DNA from: Spirochaetaceae bacterium
GTDB taxonomy: Bacteria > Spirochaetota > Spirochaetia > Treponematales > Rectinemataceae
NCBI GenBank assembly: GCA_025355995.1
Contig: JANXYQ010000105.1
Span: 1 to 64,000 of the forward strand
DNA length: 64,000 bases
Direction of reading: 5' to 3'
Part shown: in pieces, positions 15,124 through 24,422 of the stretch
Layout of the letters: the number at the start of each line of letters is the position of its first letter
How positions within the stretch are numbered: position 1 is the first letter of the stretch
Notes under the pieces: model-generated
What the model saw: only the letters and a program-made list of their open reading frames with translations
Database searches by the model: none
What the model was told of the DNA's origin: nothing
Translations under genes and position numbers: made by a program

Positions 15124-16721
15124 CACCTGCCTCCTTCCGCGAGGGGGCCCGCCAGCGCCCCCGCCAGGGGGACTGTCCAGCAGAGCTCTTGCAGCGGTCC
15201 GCCGGCGACGCTCAGGCCCAGCGAAGGCGCGTCTCCCTTCCCCACGACGAAGGAGAGCCCGGGCCTTCCCTCGCGGAGGCCCAGGAGCCACCGGGCCTCC
15301 TCCTGGAGCCAGGAGGGCGTCTCGGCTATCTTTTCCCATCGGGCGCCAGGCATTTTTATCCACCAGGGATTGGCGGCGCCCGCCTCGATGAAGGCCATGG
15401 CGTACGGCGAATCGATCAGGGGCGGAGCCGGCATCGTCGAACCGGCCATCGCCCGCCGCCCGAGGACGGCGCTCAGGGCCAGGTCGTCGCCCCCGGTAGA
15501 GAGGGGGCTGAAGGCGGCCCGGGGAAGGCCGTGCGCCCATTCGGCGCTCCCGCCCTCGCTTCCGGCGGCGTAGGCGACAGCGAGGGGAAGGCGGGCGCGG
15601 ATCGCCGTCCACGCGAAGGCCTCAGAGGGGACGGGACCCTTGACGCTCGCGGAGACGAGGACCGAGCCGGACTCTGGCAGGACTATCGCGACGGCGCGCG
15701 CCGTCGCTCCGCGCATGAGGGCCCGATCGAGGGCCGGCCTACCGGCGAGGACGAGGGCGAGGGATATCGCGGCGACGGTCGCTATCGCGAGGGCGCCGGA
15801 TCCGCGCCTGCCGCGCCCGAGGACGGCCGCCCCGGCCGTCGCCGCCAGCCAGGCGGCGACCGCTACCAGGAGCGCGAGCCGGGCCTTCCGCGCCGCCTCG
15901 TCGGGGTTTCCGCCTGCCCGCGAGCCTGTCGCGACCGAGCTTGCGCTGATGCGCGGCGCCCGGCCGTAGGGCTCGAGGGCCAGCAGGGGGCGCCAGGCCG
16001 CGACGCCGCCCTCCGCCGCCAAGTCGCGCGTTATTCGGACGATGCTGCCCAGCCCGTAGGAGGAGGCGGATTCGCCCAGGGAGAGCGAGCCCAGGAGGGA
16101 GTCCTTGCCGGGCCTCGCGGAGAAGACGACCAGTCTGCCGCCCCCGGCGATCCAGGCGAGGAGGGCTTCCCTCTGGGCCGGAGACAGCCCGGCGCCCGAG
16201 TCGCCGATAGCCGCGGCGCTGACGCCGTCGTAGTCCAGCCCGTTCGAAGGCAGGTCCCCCTCCGCCACGGCTACGGCTTGAAGGGGCTCCGAGGGCAGGA
16301 GGACGGAGGCGATCGCCAGGCGCGCCCGCGCCGACAGTCCGCAGGCGAGGACTAGGTGTCCCGGGAAGATCCTGGAGGTGGCGCTCAGCCTCAGCTCCGC
16401 GAGGATCCCGTCCGCCGAGGCCAGCCGCACCGACACCGACTCGAGCCCGTCGGCCGCCCACACGGGGCATTCGACGCGCCCGCCCGCCGGCAGGCCGAAG
16501 GACTCGCGGCCGATCGCGCGGCCGCCCGCCGTCTCCCTGACCACCAGCAGTTTCGCGGAGGCGGCCGCCCCGTCGCAGCGTATCCATAGCGGATTCCAGC
16601 GCCCGGGCACCGCGTAGCCGCCGAAGCCGAGCGTCGCCTCCAGCCGCGCCGCCGAGGCCGGCGGGCACAGCAGGGCGAGCAGGAGGGGCAGCGCAATCGA
16701 CAATAGAGTCCGCTCTCGCAT
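15123..16721 (-). CDS. exported membrane protein with GATase-like domain, first gene of the MoxR/VWA block
   Basis: The 532-residue protein has a signal peptide (residues 1-24), a beta-rich periplasmic domain, a Rossmann or GATase1-like segment (LSPAQREALLAWIAGGGRLVVFSA), and two membrane helices near residues 280-325. The GATase-like segment resembles those in the VWA proteins downstream, so the proteins may assemble together. No enzymatic residue is recognised. The start has a good ribosome site (GGGGAGG). It is separated by 72 bases from the two-component genes upstream on the same strand; no strong terminator is visible in that gap, so cotranscription is possible. Confidence 0.5.
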   Translation of the reverse strand: MRERTLLSIALPLLLALLCPPASAARLEATLGFGGYAVPGRWNPLWIRCDGAAASAKLLVVRETAGGRAIGRESFGLPAGGRVECPVWAADGLESVSVRLASADGILAELRLSATSRIFPGHLVLACGLSARARLAIASVLLPSEPLQAVAVAEGDLPSNGLDYDGVSAAAIGDSGAGLSPAQREALLAWIAGGGRLVVFSARPGKDSLLGSLSLGESASSYGLGSIVRITRDLAAEGGVAAWRPLLALEPYGRAPRISASSVATGSRAGGNPDEAARKARLALLVAVAAWLAATAGAAVLGRGRRGSGALAIATVAAISLALVLAGRPALDRALMRGATARAVAIVLPESGSVLVSASVKGPVPSEAFAWTAIRARLPLAVAYAAGSEGGSAEWAHGLPRAAFSPLSTGGDDLALSAVLGRRAMAGSTMPAPPLIDSPYAMAFIEAGAANPWWIKMPGARWEKIAETPSWLQEEARWLLGLREGRPGLSFVVGKGDAPSLGLSVAGGPLQELCWTVPLAGALAGPLAEGGR

Positions 16722-16793
16722 CGGCCCTGGCCTCCCCTGGGTACAGGATCGAGCCGATTCGCCGCGCGGTCTAGTTACGGAGGTACGGGGTTT

Positions 16794-17480
16794 TCAGGTT
16801 TTTTTCCGTGACAATTGTACCGGATCGACGAAGAGGGAGGGCATCTTGCTCGTCAGCTTGAGGAATTCCAGCCTGTCCTTGACCTCGAGCTTGAAGTAGA
16901 TCGAGCTGATGTAGTTTCGCGCCGTCTGCTCCGATAGGCCGAGGCACTCGGCGATCTCGCGATTCCCGTACGAGCGCGCCATCAGGGCCGCCACCTCGAG
17001 CTCCCTGCGGCTCAGGAGTTCGAGCGCGGACTCCGGGTCGGCGTCGCGTCCCTTCGACTTTCCCGAGAGCAGGGTCGCCACCTTCCCCGAGAAGAGGGTC
17101 GAGCCGCGCTGCACCGCGCGCACCGCCTCGAGGAGCTCATCGGGGCTCACGCTCTTGAGCAGGTAGCCCTTGGCTCCCCTCTCCAGGGAGGCGTGGAGGT
17201 AGTCCTCGTCGAGGAAGGTGCTCAGCATGATGATCTTCGTCTCGGGGAGCCTGGAGCCGATGAGCCTCGCGGCGTCGACGCCGTCCATCTCGGGCATGCG
17301 GACGTCCATCAGCACGACGTCGGGCCGCAGGGCCTCGGCCATCGAGACCGCCTGCGCGCCGTCCGGCGCGATCCCGAGGACCTCCATGTCGGGGGCGGAG
17401 CCGGTTATCACGTAGCTAAGGCTCATCGCGAAGAGCTGCTGGTCGTCCGCCAGGAGGAGGCCTATCTTTCCGTCCCTCAC
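16794..17480 (-). CDS. NarL/FixJ-type response regulator
   Basis: The 228-residue protein has a receiver domain with the acidic pocket ADD (11-13), phospho-acceptor Asp in VLMDVRMPEMDG (about residue 59) and conserved Lys in YLLKSV. A LuxR-type helix-turn-helix follows: LLSRRELEVAALMARSYGNREIAECLGLSEQ across about residues 155-185. It starts at the GTG at 17480, overlapping the kinase stop as GTGA. Its partner is the kinase 17477-18733. As the genes upstream of the MoxR/VWA block on the same strand, the pair may regulate it. Confidence 0.93.
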   Translation of the reverse strand: MRDGKIGLLLADDQQLFAMSLSYVITGSAPDMEVLGIAPDGAQAVSMAEALRPDVVLMDVRMPEMDGVDAARLIGSRLPETKIIMLSTFLDEDYLHASLERGAKGYLLKSVSPDELLEAVRAVQRGSTLFSGKVATLLSGKSKGRDADPESALELLSRRELEVAALMARSYGNREIAECLGLSEQTARNYISSIYFKLEVKDRLEFLKLTSKMPSLFVDPVQLSRKKT

Positions 17481-18733
17481 CCCGCGCCTCCGAGCGGGAG
17501 GCGCATCCTGATGTCGAAGCCGTGCTCCGAGGATCCGTACTCGAGGCGGCCGCCCAGCTTCTCGATCCTCTCCCTCATGCCGGCGATGCCGATGCCTTCC
17601 TGCACGGCCTTGGCGCCCCCGCCGTTGTCCTTGACCGCGACCGTGAGCCCCTCCTCGGAGGCGCGGAAGGATACGCGGATGGAGCTCGCCTTGCCGTGGC
17701 TGAACGCGTTGAGCATCCCCTCCTGGACGAAGTGGCTGGCGGCGAAGGCCGCCTGGTCCCCGCCGTCGCCGCCGCCGAAGAGGCCCCAGTCGAAGTTGCC
17801 GAAATCCAGGTCGACCTCCACGCCCGTCGCCGCCCTGAAGGCCCGGACGGCCTTCTCGATGGCGTTCGGGCCGGCCGCGCTCCGGATCTCCCTCGCCCTC
17901 AGGTCGCCGAGGATGGCGCGGACCTGGCTCAGCGCCTGGTCCGCGTCGGCCCGGGCGGAGTCGAGGAGGGCGGGCACCCGCTCGGGTTCCTTCCCGCACA
18001 TGATCGACGCCGCGCGCATCGTCATTATCGTGTTCGTGAGCGCGTAGCCCACCACGTCGTGGATGTCGCGCGTTAGGCGAAGCCGTTCCTCGAGCGCCGA
18101 TTTCTCCTCGACGCTCGCGCTATAGTCCTGGTACGAGAGGTTGAGCTTCGTGACTCCTAGCAGGGACTCGGCGAGCTTGTCCATCTCCGCCCTGAAGGCC
18201 GACAGCGCCGAGACCAGGGGGGATGCGACGAGGGGGGCCGCGACGAAGGCCAGGACGTCGCGGAACGAGGCCGACCTCTGTCCCAGGGCCTCGGGCGGGA
18301 GGAGGACGAACCTCGCGAGACAGGCGGCCGCCAGGGCGGCGGCCGCGGCGGCGATGCCCGCGGGGAAGGGCAGGTAGAGCGACAGGGGGACGGCGGCGAA
18401 GGCCAGGAAGGCCATGGTGGAGATCGGCGTGAGCGGGAAATAGACTATGAACGCGAGGCAGAGCGCGCAGTTGGCCCAGAGGAGGGGACGGAGGGTCGCC
18501 TTGCCCCTGAACGCGAAGGCGAGGGCGAGGAGGGCGCAGGAGACCGACGTTGAGGCGACGAATACCGCCTCGTCGGCGCTCGTGACGCACAGGCCGTCCG
18601 CGCCGGTCAACTCGGCCGCGATCAAGGCGATGCCCAGCGCCAGCGATGCCGCGAGGAAGGCGAGGTGCAGTCGCCCGCGATCGAGGCCGCGCGCGAGCCA
18701 TGCCAGTGCTTTCGAATTCGAGGTCGCCGCCAC
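17477..18733 (-). CDS. NarL-type sensor histidine kinase
   Basis: The 418-residue protein has about six N-terminal membrane helices with almost no periplasmic domain, so it probably senses a membrane or lipid signal. A linker coiled coil leads to the HisKA_3 dimerisation helix with phospho-His in RLTRDIHDVVGYALT (near residue 225). The HATPase domain has N-box QEGMLNAFSHGKAS, DNGGG and the G-box GIAGMRERIEKLGGRL. I start at the GTG at 18733, which follows GAGGAGG; an upstream ATG in frame at 18823 lacks a ribosome site. It is co-translated with the response regulator. Confidence 0.88.
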   Translation of the reverse strand: MAATSNSKALAWLARGLDRGRLHLAFLAASLALGIALIAAELTGADGLCVTSADEAVFVASTSVSCALLALAFAFRGKATLRPLLWANCALCLAFIVYFPLTPISTMAFLAFAAVPLSLYLPFPAGIAAAAAALAAACLARFVLLPPEALGQRSASFRDVLAFVAAPLVASPLVSALSAFRAEMDKLAESLLGVTKLNLSYQDYSASVEEKSALEERLRLTRDIHDVVGYALTNTIMTMRAASIMCGKEPERVPALLDSARADADQALSQVRAILGDLRAREIRSAAGPNAIEKAVRAFRAATGVEVDLDFGNFDWGLFGGGDGGDQAAFAASHFVQEGMLNAFSHGKASSIRVSFRASEEGLTVAVKDNGGGAKAVQEGIGIAGMRERIEKLGGRLEYGSSEHGFDIRMRLPLGGAG

Positions 18734-18810
18734 GCCCTTGCCTCCTCGGCAGAACAGTAACCCGTCCTCGCGCCTCTGTCGATAGATACCCGGGGTACTT
18801 CCAATTTCCA

Positions 18811-18839
18811 TTGCCCAGCGCATCGCGAGGGTCTATACT
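18811..18839 (+). promoter_or_regulatory. sigma-70-like promoter of the chemoreceptor gene
   Basis: TTGCCC (18811-18816), 17-base spacer and TATACT (18834-18839), 21 bases before the ATG at 18861. Confidence 0.55.
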
Positions 18840-18860
18840 CGTGCGCTGGATGGTTATGAG

Positions 18861-20747
18861 ATGAAGGTCAAGACCGAGCTGTTCTCCCTCGTGGCGGTCT
18901 CTTTCCTGGCCCTCGCGGCCGCCGTGGGCATTTACGCGATTTTCGTTTCCTCGATCACCGGCATCGAGCGCGAGCGGGCCGTCCTCACCGACCTCGCCGC
19001 GGGCACCAAGGATTTCCAGTCCTCTCTCGTCGGCCTCGTCGCGGACAGCATCGGCATTTCCCAGAAGGCCTTCGCCGCGGCCATCACCGCCTATCGGAAG
19101 AAATTCGAGAAGATCGACGGCCTCAAGCTGCTCGTTTCGACCAACGCGGATACGAAGAAGGCGGTCGACTCGGTCAAGGCCCTGCGCGCCCTCATCGATC
19201 CCGACATAGACTCCATCGCCGCGACCGTGGGCACGCTCGCCAAGTCCTCGATCTATCTCTACTACTCGACCTCCATCACCCCCACCCGATTCTACTCCGC
19301 CCCGCTTCGCAACGGCGTGAGCGAGGCCGAGATCGCGCTCTCGCACAGCCTGGTCAGCACCCTCGACACCCTGGTCCAGAAGCTCAACCAAGAGCTGGCG
19401 GTCACTTCCCAGTCCATCGCCAAGCAGGACGGCGTCATCGGGGCCGCGATAATCTCCATAAAGGCGCGCAGCCTCGCCGTGGCGGCGGCCATCGTCGCGG
19501 CCATCGTCGTGGCCTCCCTCGTCCTCTCGCTCCGGAGGGCGGCGCTCATCTCCGGCGCGATAGGCGCCATCGGCGCCGCGATCTCCGCGATGGCGGCGGG
19601 AGACCTGAGGATCAAGGTGAACGAGAGGCTCCTGCGCTCCGGCAACGAGATCGGCGAGCTCGCCGGGGACCTCTCCGGCCTCCTCGATTCGCTCAATGGC
19701 GCGATCTCGGGCATCAAGGCGGCGTCGAAGGAGAGCGGCGAGCTCGGCCGCGGCCTGCTCGGGGCGGCCGGCGAGGCCACCTCCTCCTCGGCCGAGATAG
19801 AGTCCGGCGCCAGGTCCATCAGCGCCCGGATGGAGGGCATGGACTCCCTCGTGGAGTCCTCCCGGGCCTCGGTCCAGGAGATGAGCCGGGGCATCTCGGC
19901 CTTCAATCGCCGGATCGAGGCACAGGATTCCATGGTCGAGTCGGCCGTCGGCTCCGTGGGCGAGATGATGTCCTCGATAGATCGCATAACGCGCATCATC
20001 GAGAGCGACCGCGGCTCGGCGGAGTCGCTCGTGGCCGAGTCCGACCAGGGGAGGGCCGTCTTCGTGACCGCCTTCGACCGGGTGTCGGAGATAGCCGCCA
20101 ACGTCGGCGATATCAGGGAGATGGCCTCGGTCATAGCCGGGATAGCCTCGCGCACGAACCTCCTCGCGATGAACGCCGCGATAGAGGCCGCGCACGCGGG
20201 CGAATACGGCAAGGGCTTCGCGGTGGTCGCGGACGAGATCAGGAAGCTCTCGGAAGCCTCCGGCGCGAGCTCCAAGGAGATCGCCAGGAAGATCCGGGAC
20301 GTGACCGCCAAGATAACCGAGGCCGCGGCCGGCAAGGCCGACACAGGGCAGGCCTTCGACGCCATCAGCTCGAGGATACGCGAGGTCTCCGCCTCGATCG
20401 CCGAGATCTACTCCAATATCGCCGGGATCCAGGCGGGGACGACGCGGATCGGCTCCGCCATGTCCGAGCTCCGCGGGCAGTCCTCGGGCGTGACGGCGGA
20501 GTCAAGGGCCATCGCAGGCGGCTCCGAGGCTATAGGCGGCACCATCGAGGAGCTGTCGCAGATCTCGCGCGAGGTCCTGGCCAGCATCGGCGAGATCGTG
20601 CGCGAGCTCGGGGGGATCGGCCTGTCCGTGGGCGGCGTATCCGAGCGCGCGACGAGGATAGGCCAGATCGGCGACGAGCTCGAATGCCTCATCGACCATT
20701 TCATGACCGAAGCCTGCGAGGACCCGGCGGAGCCGGAGGCGACTTGA
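18861..20747 (+). CDS. methyl-accepting chemotaxis protein
   Basis: The 628-residue receptor has a first membrane helix at residues 8-30, a periplasmic helical domain of about 170 residues, a second helix ([19 protein letters not shown], about 205-225), a HAMP domain and a long cytoplasmic coiled coil. The signalling tip is intact: [20 protein letters not shown] followed by [15 protein letters not shown]. It should pass periplasmic ligand signals to CheW/CheA. The C-terminus lacks a CheR-binding pentapeptide. A carrier gene follows 47 bases downstream on the same strand, so the receptor and transporter may share an mRNA and a ligand. Confidence 0.92.
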   Translation: MKVKTELFSLVAVSFLALAAAVGIYAIFVSSITGIERERAVLTDLAAGTKDFQSSLVGLVADSIGISQKAFAAAITAYRKKFEKIDGLKLLVSTNADTKKAVDSVKALRALIDPDIDSIAATVGTLAKSSIYLYYSTSITPTRFYSAPLRNGVSEAEIALSHSLVSTLDTLVQKLNQELAVTSQSIAKQDGVIGAAIISIKARSLAVAAAIVAAIVVASLVLSLRRAALISGAIGAIGAAISAMAAGDLRIKVNERLLRSGNEIGELAGDLSGLLDSLNGAISGIKAASKESGELGRGLLGAAGEATSSSAEIESGARSISARMEGMDSLVESSRASVQEMSRGISAFNRRIEAQDSMVESAVGSVGEMMSSIDRITRIIESDRGSAESLVAESDQGRAVFVTAFDRVSEIAANVGDIREMASVIAGIASRTNLLAMNAAIEAAHAGEYGKGFAVVADEIRKLSEASGASSKEIARKIRDVTAKITEAAAGKADTGQAFDAISSRIREVSASIAEIYSNIAGIQAGTTRIGSAMSELRGQSSGVTAESRAIAGGSEAIGGTIEELSQISREVLASIGEIVRELGGIGLSVGGVSERATRIGQIGDELECLIDHFMTEACEDPAEPEAT

Positions 20748-20794
20748 CCGGAGGGCCGCGACCTGTCACCCTGCCGCGAGCGGGGGGATGAGCC

Positions 20795-22267
20795 ATGAGC
20801 GACACGGCTGCCGACGGCGGTCCGGCCTTGCGCATTAGCGCCAGGGCCTTCGTCACCACTATCGCGATAATACTAGCGCTGATGATCGGTTCGGGGATCC
20901 TGACCTACCTGGTCCCCTCGGGGAGCTATCGGCACGTCGTCGAGGCGGGAGTGGACAAGGTCCTTCCCGGCACCTTCGCCTTCGCCCCGAGGCCCGACTA
21001 TCCCGCCTGGCGCTGGATCACGGCCCCCGTCGAAGTCCTCTGGTCCCCCGGCAACGTCCAGGTGATAACCATCATACTCCTCCTCGTCCTCATCGGGGGC
21101 TCCTTCACCGTGCTGGACAAGGGAGGCATCCTCAAGGTCGCCCTTTCCATGGTCGTCGCCCGCTTCAAGCGGAACAAGTACCTCCTCATGGCGGCCATCA
21201 TCTTCTTTTTCATGATCGCCTCCTCCGTCCTCGGCATCTACGAGGAGGCGGCGCCCCTGGTCGTATTCATCGTGCCCCTCGCTCTCTACCTGGGCTGGGA
21301 CAGCCTTACCGGCCTCGGCATGAGCCTGCTCTCCCTCGGCTTCGGCTTCGCCGCGGCGACCATGGATCCTTTCATGGTCACCATCGCCCAGTCCCTCGCC
21401 GGCTTGCCGCTCTACTCCGGCCTCTGGCTCAGGGCGATATTCTTCGCGGTCATGTTCTGCCTCGTCTTCTTCTTCGTGCGCCGCCACGCCCGCAAGGTCG
21501 AGCGCGACCCCGCCTCCTCCCTCGTCTACGAGGAAGACCTGCGCCTGCGCGCCACGATCGACGTATCGGGAGCGGTGGCCAGCGACGAGGCCGCCTCCGA
21601 GCCGCGGATGCGGGCGGCCGTCAAGTGGCTCGGCCTCTGGTTCCTCGCGGCGATCGCCTTCATCTTGGCCGCGACGCGCATCAAGGCGGTCGCGCCTTTC
21701 GCCTTCCCCCTCATGGGCCTCTTCTTCGTCGTCGCCTGCAACGGCGCCGCCCTCGTCTCGGGCGAGAGGCTCAAGACCCTGGGCAAGTGCTTCCTCGTGG
21801 GAATGAAATCGATACTACCCGCCATCGTCATGATCCTCATGGCGATGAGCGTCAAGCTCATCATCACCAAGGGCGGCATCCTCGACACGATCCTTTACGC
21901 GGCGGCGGGCAAGATAGGCGGGGTAGGGCCCTACGCGGCCGTCGCCTTCGTCTACCTCCTCACCCTCGTCTTCGAGTTCTTCATCCCCTCGGCCTCGGCC
22001 AAGGCCTTCCTGATCATCCCGATACTCGCGCCCCTCGCGGACCTCGTCGGCCTCACTCGCCAGACGGTGGTCTTCGCCTTCGACAACGGCGACGGCTTCG
22101 CCAACATCCTCTACCCGACCAACCCCTTCCTGATGATCTGCCTCGGGCTGACGGTAGTCAGCTACCCGAAGTGGGTGCGCTGGACCCTCCCCATCCAGGC
22201 GATCACGGTCCTGGTGTGCGCGGCCTTCATGGCCTTCGCGGTGGCGATCAAGTTCGGGCCCTTTTGA
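20795..22267 (+). CDS. yfcC: YfcC family (C4-dicarboxylate/basic amino-acid antiporter-like) membrane carrier
   Basis: The 490-residue protein has about 12 membrane helices and starts with TYLVPSGSYRH, the first-helix signature of the YfcC/DcuC-like anaerobic carrier family. It retains the conserved loop DNGDGFANILYPTNPFLMIC near residues 430-450. Family members are annotated as C4-dicarboxylate or basic amino-acid exchangers, but few have been tested. The polar cytoplasmic insert at about residues 225-275 is Glu/Arg-rich. It lies just after a chemoreceptor gene. A second arginine-linked gene (arginine deiminase) is in the window but 18 kb away. Substrate cannot be assigned. Confidence 0.8.
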   Translation: MSDTAADGGPALRISARAFVTTIAIILALMIGSGILTYLVPSGSYRHVVEAGVDKVLPGTFAFAPRPDYPAWRWITAPVEVLWSPGNVQVITIILLLVLIGGSFTVLDKGGILKVALSMVVARFKRNKYLLMAAIIFFFMIASSVLGIYEEAAPLVVFIVPLALYLGWDSLTGLGMSLLSLGFGFAAATMDPFMVTIAQSLAGLPLYSGLWLRAIFFAVMFCLVFFFVRRHARKVERDPASSLVYEEDLRLRATIDVSGAVASDEAASEPRMRAAVKWLGLWFLAAIAFILAATRIKAVAPFAFPLMGLFFVVACNGAALVSGERLKTLGKCFLVGMKSILPAIVMILMAMSVKLIITKGGILDTILYAAAGKIGGVGPYAAVAFVYLLTLVFEFFIPSASAKAFLIIPILAPLADLVGLTRQTVVFAFDNGDGFANILYPTNPFLMICLGLTVVSYPKWVRWTLPIQAITVLVCAAFMAFAVAIKFGPF

Positions 22268-22321
22268 GGGGGGAGCGCGATCGTTCTCGAAGAGGAATCC
22301 GCACGAGGATCACCGATGCTA

Positions 22322-22425
22322 GCGCGGGTCCCAGCTTCGAGAAAACCCGGACCTCGCTCGGTCCTCGCTCGCGCTCAGCGCTCGCTGCGGAAACGCTCGG
22401 CCCAGGTTTTCTCGGCGTCCCGCGC
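22322..22425. repeat. long imperfect inverted repeat
   Basis: Outer arms GCGCGGG (22322-22328) and CCCGCGC (22419-22425) enclose inner arms CGAGAAAACCCGG (22338-22350) and CCAGGTTTTCTCG (22402-22414), which pair at 12 of 13 positions. The central 51 bases are rich in CGCTCG. This is the form of a folded repetitive element or small non-autonomous element. Confidence 0.6.
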
Positions 22426-22498
22426 GTGCAACGGCAAAGACGTGCGGATTTCTCACGTCATCGGTAGCAGCTCCCCCTCGCTCCGGCGTCCTCGAAAT

Positions 22499-22520
22499 CG
22501 CACAACGCACGCGTTGTGCG
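22499..22520. repeat. 10-bp palindrome
   Basis: CGCACAACGC (22499-22508) and GCGTTGTGCG (22511-22520) are perfect inverted copies with a 2-base centre, just upstream of the broken methyltransferase. Confidence 0.7.
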
Positions 22521-22559
22521 AATTTTGCGGTCGCCTCCGCTACCCCCACTCTTGCGTAT

Positions 22560-23000
22560 CCCGGGCTTTACGGCCTTCAAGCCTGCAGAACCAAGTACAT
22601 CGACGTGGCCCTCGTCGCCGCTCTGGAGCGGGGGATGGACCAGGTCGTCATAGTGGGAGCGGGCTTCGACACGAGGGCGTATAGAATTCCCGGGATAGAT
22701 AGGGCCAGGGTATTCGAGATCGATCTGCCCCGGCTTCAAGAGCGAAAGCTTAAGGCTATCGACGCCCTCTTCGAGGCGCGGCTTCCGATGGTCGAGTACC
22801 TATCCGTCGATTTCGAGACCCAGGACCTCGCCGATGCCCTGAGGTCCCATGGCATGGATTTTTCCAGGCCCGCATTCTTCGTTTGGGAGGGCGTGACTCA
22901 ATATCTCCGCGCCACGGCGGTAGGCTAGACCCTCGCGCGATCGTGGAGGCCGGCAGGGGCGGGGAGCTCGTCTGCACCTATATAATCGCGGGCGCCTCGG
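22560..23000 (+). pseudogene. broken SAM-dependent methyltransferase (leucine carboxyl methyltransferase-like, TIGR00027 type)
   Basis: The frame from about 22569 reads YGLQACRTKYIDVALVAALERG, then VVIVGAGFDTRAYRI, the AdoMet-binding core of this family, then VFEIDLPRLQERK and FFVWEGVTQYL. The N-terminal 60 or so residues expected before RTKYID are missing or not in frame. After TQYL the frame reaches a stop at 22926-22928, while a different frame restores family-like sequence (AIVEAGRGGELVCTYIIAG). I read this as a 5'-truncated, frameshifted remnant. Downstream sequence to 23141 contains no further recognisable domain. A short expressed fragment from the GTG at 22605 (107 residues) is possible but would lack the C-terminal half. 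Confidence 0.75.
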
Positions 23001-23141
23001 GCGCTCCCGCCTCGAGCGCTATCTCCGTCCCCTGGGCCGGAGCCTCAGAGTCTCGGATCTGGAGCGAGTCTTTCGCGCGAAGATTCGTTGACATCCAATC
23101 CTTCGTCCGGCGCTCGGGATTCCAACCTGAAATTCGGAGGA

Positions 23142-24407
23142 CTAGAGCCTGGGCTCCCAGGCCTCGAGCAGGTATGCCTCCGCCTCGGCGCTCCAGAGGC
23201 CGTTGCGAGCCTTGCAGATCGCGTCGAGCCGCGCGAAGCGCGGGTCCGAGGCGGCCTTCGCCCCGAACTCGTCGATCGCGGTCAACTCCAGGTCGATGCC
23301 GGTGTAGATGAGCTTCTTGCCCGCGGGGCGGTCGGGCAGGTGGAGGGTGGCCTCGGCCGCGCTGTCCAGGCCTCCGACGTGCGTCACCATGACGGCGGGA
23401 TTTATGCGGCCGTCGGCCGTCATCTCGAGGGACTCGACCATGTCGGCCGTGTTGCCGCCCGAGGTGCCCACGTTGTGCGTTGAGCCGTAGTGGACGTTGT
23501 AGAAATTCACGGGAGCCGAGAGGCTCGGGTCGGTGGGGCCGGCGAAGAAGTTGAGGCAGCCGTCGCGGCCCAGGATCAGGTCCCCCTGCGTTATCACGGC
23601 CGCGACGGGCGCGAACACGAAGACGTCGTCGAAGCCCGAGCCGCCCGTCATTGCGCGCAGCTCGGTTACGGGATCGGCCATCGCGCCGGTGTCGGCGAAG
23701 CGCAGGTCGATGCCGGCTTTCCGCGCCTCGGCCTCCGGGAATATGGCTCGGGCCCGCTCCAGCCGCGACGCGTCGACGTCCGTGACCACTATCATGGCGG
23801 GACGGAGCTCGGCGTGGAGGGCGTAGTCGATCGCTCCGAGGCCCATGGGGCCGGCGCCGGCGAGTATGGCCATCCTTCCGCCGCGGACTATGCCCATCTT
23901 GTGCTCGTAGCTGCCGGCGCTCGTGTGATAGCTCGCGTGCGAGGCGCCGATGATGCAGGACATGGGCTCGGCCAGCGAGGCCTCGAAGAAGGCCTCGCCG
24001 GAGTAGTCGAGGAGGCAGCCGAGCTCCATCACCTCGTGGGGCATGATGGCGTAGGTTGCCGCCCCGCCGCAGAAGCGATAGGAGTAGCCGGGGGAGTCCA
24101 TGCTGCCCTTGTAGTTGAGGGCGGGCTGGATGGCGAATTTCGCGCCCGGCGAGTAGCGCGCCTTCCACGTGGCCCCCGCCTCGACTATGACGCCGGCCAT
24201 CTCGTGGCCGACTATCACCGGGTTCTTCGCCACGTCATTGGGCACGCGCTTGTGCTCGCTGCCGAGGGAGGCCGCCTTGTAGGTCGACATGCATATGCTG
24301 TCCGATATCACGCGCACGAGGATCTCGTCTTCGCGTATCGGCGGGAGTTCGAACTCCTCCAGCCTCAAGTCCTTCTTGCCGTACAGCCTGACCGCCCTAG
24401 TCTTCAT
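23142..24407 (-). CDS. zinc-type medium-chain dehydrogenase, L-sorbose-1-phosphate reductase (SorE)-like
   Basis: The 421-residue protein starts KTRAVRLYGKKDLRLEEFELP and contains GHEMAGVIVEAGATW and nucleotide loop AGAGPMGLGAIDYAL, as in the SorE branch of the zinc alcohol dehydrogenase superfamily. SorE reversibly reduces the carbonyl next to the phosphorylated carbon of L-sorbose-1-phosphate to give glucitol-6-phosphate, using NAD(P)H. The catalytic zinc ligands appear as C in DSICMSTYKA and HE in GHEM. It is the last gene of the mannitol-type PTS operon, 15 bases after the kinase gene, and the operon lacks mtlD. A hexitol-phosphate dehydrogenase role at the carbon adjacent to the phosphate is inferred from context. 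Confidence 0.75.
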   Translation of the reverse strand: MKTRAVRLYGKKDLRLEEFELPPIREDEILVRVISDSICMSTYKAASLGSEHKRVPNDVAKNPVIVGHEMAGVIVEAGATWKARYSPGAKFAIQPALNYKGSMDSPGYSYRFCGGAATYAIMPHEVMELGCLLDYSGEAFFEASLAEPMSCIIGASHASYHTSAGSYEHKMGIVRGGRMAILAGAGPMGLGAIDYALHAELRPAMIVVTDVDASRLERARAIFPEAEARKAGIDLRFADTGAMADPVTELRAMTGGSGFDDVFVFAPVAAVITQGDLILGRDGCLNFFAGPTDPSLSAPVNFYNVHYGSTHNVGTSGGNTADMVESLEMTADGRINPAVMVTHVGGLDSAAEATLHLPDRPAGKKLIYTGIDLELTAIDEFGAKAASDPRFARLDAICKARNGLWSAEAEAYLLEAWEPRL

Positions 24408-24422
24408 GCTCGTGCCCGCCTT

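Larger units (their letters stand above)
22268..22559. other. non-coding stretch with inverted repeats between the carrier and a broken methyltransferase
   Basis: No convincing gene is visible. The segment holds a long imperfect inverted repeat (22322-22425) and a 22-base palindrome (22499-22520), both described separately. It is rich in CGCTCG and CTCGCT motifs, including near-direct repeats GGACCTCGCTCG and GGTCCTCGCTCG at 22349-22370. Confidence 0.5.

Noticed and set aside
22499-22520. Integron attC site
   Set aside because: The palindrome lacks the GTTRRRY core and paired simple sites, and no integrase is in the window.
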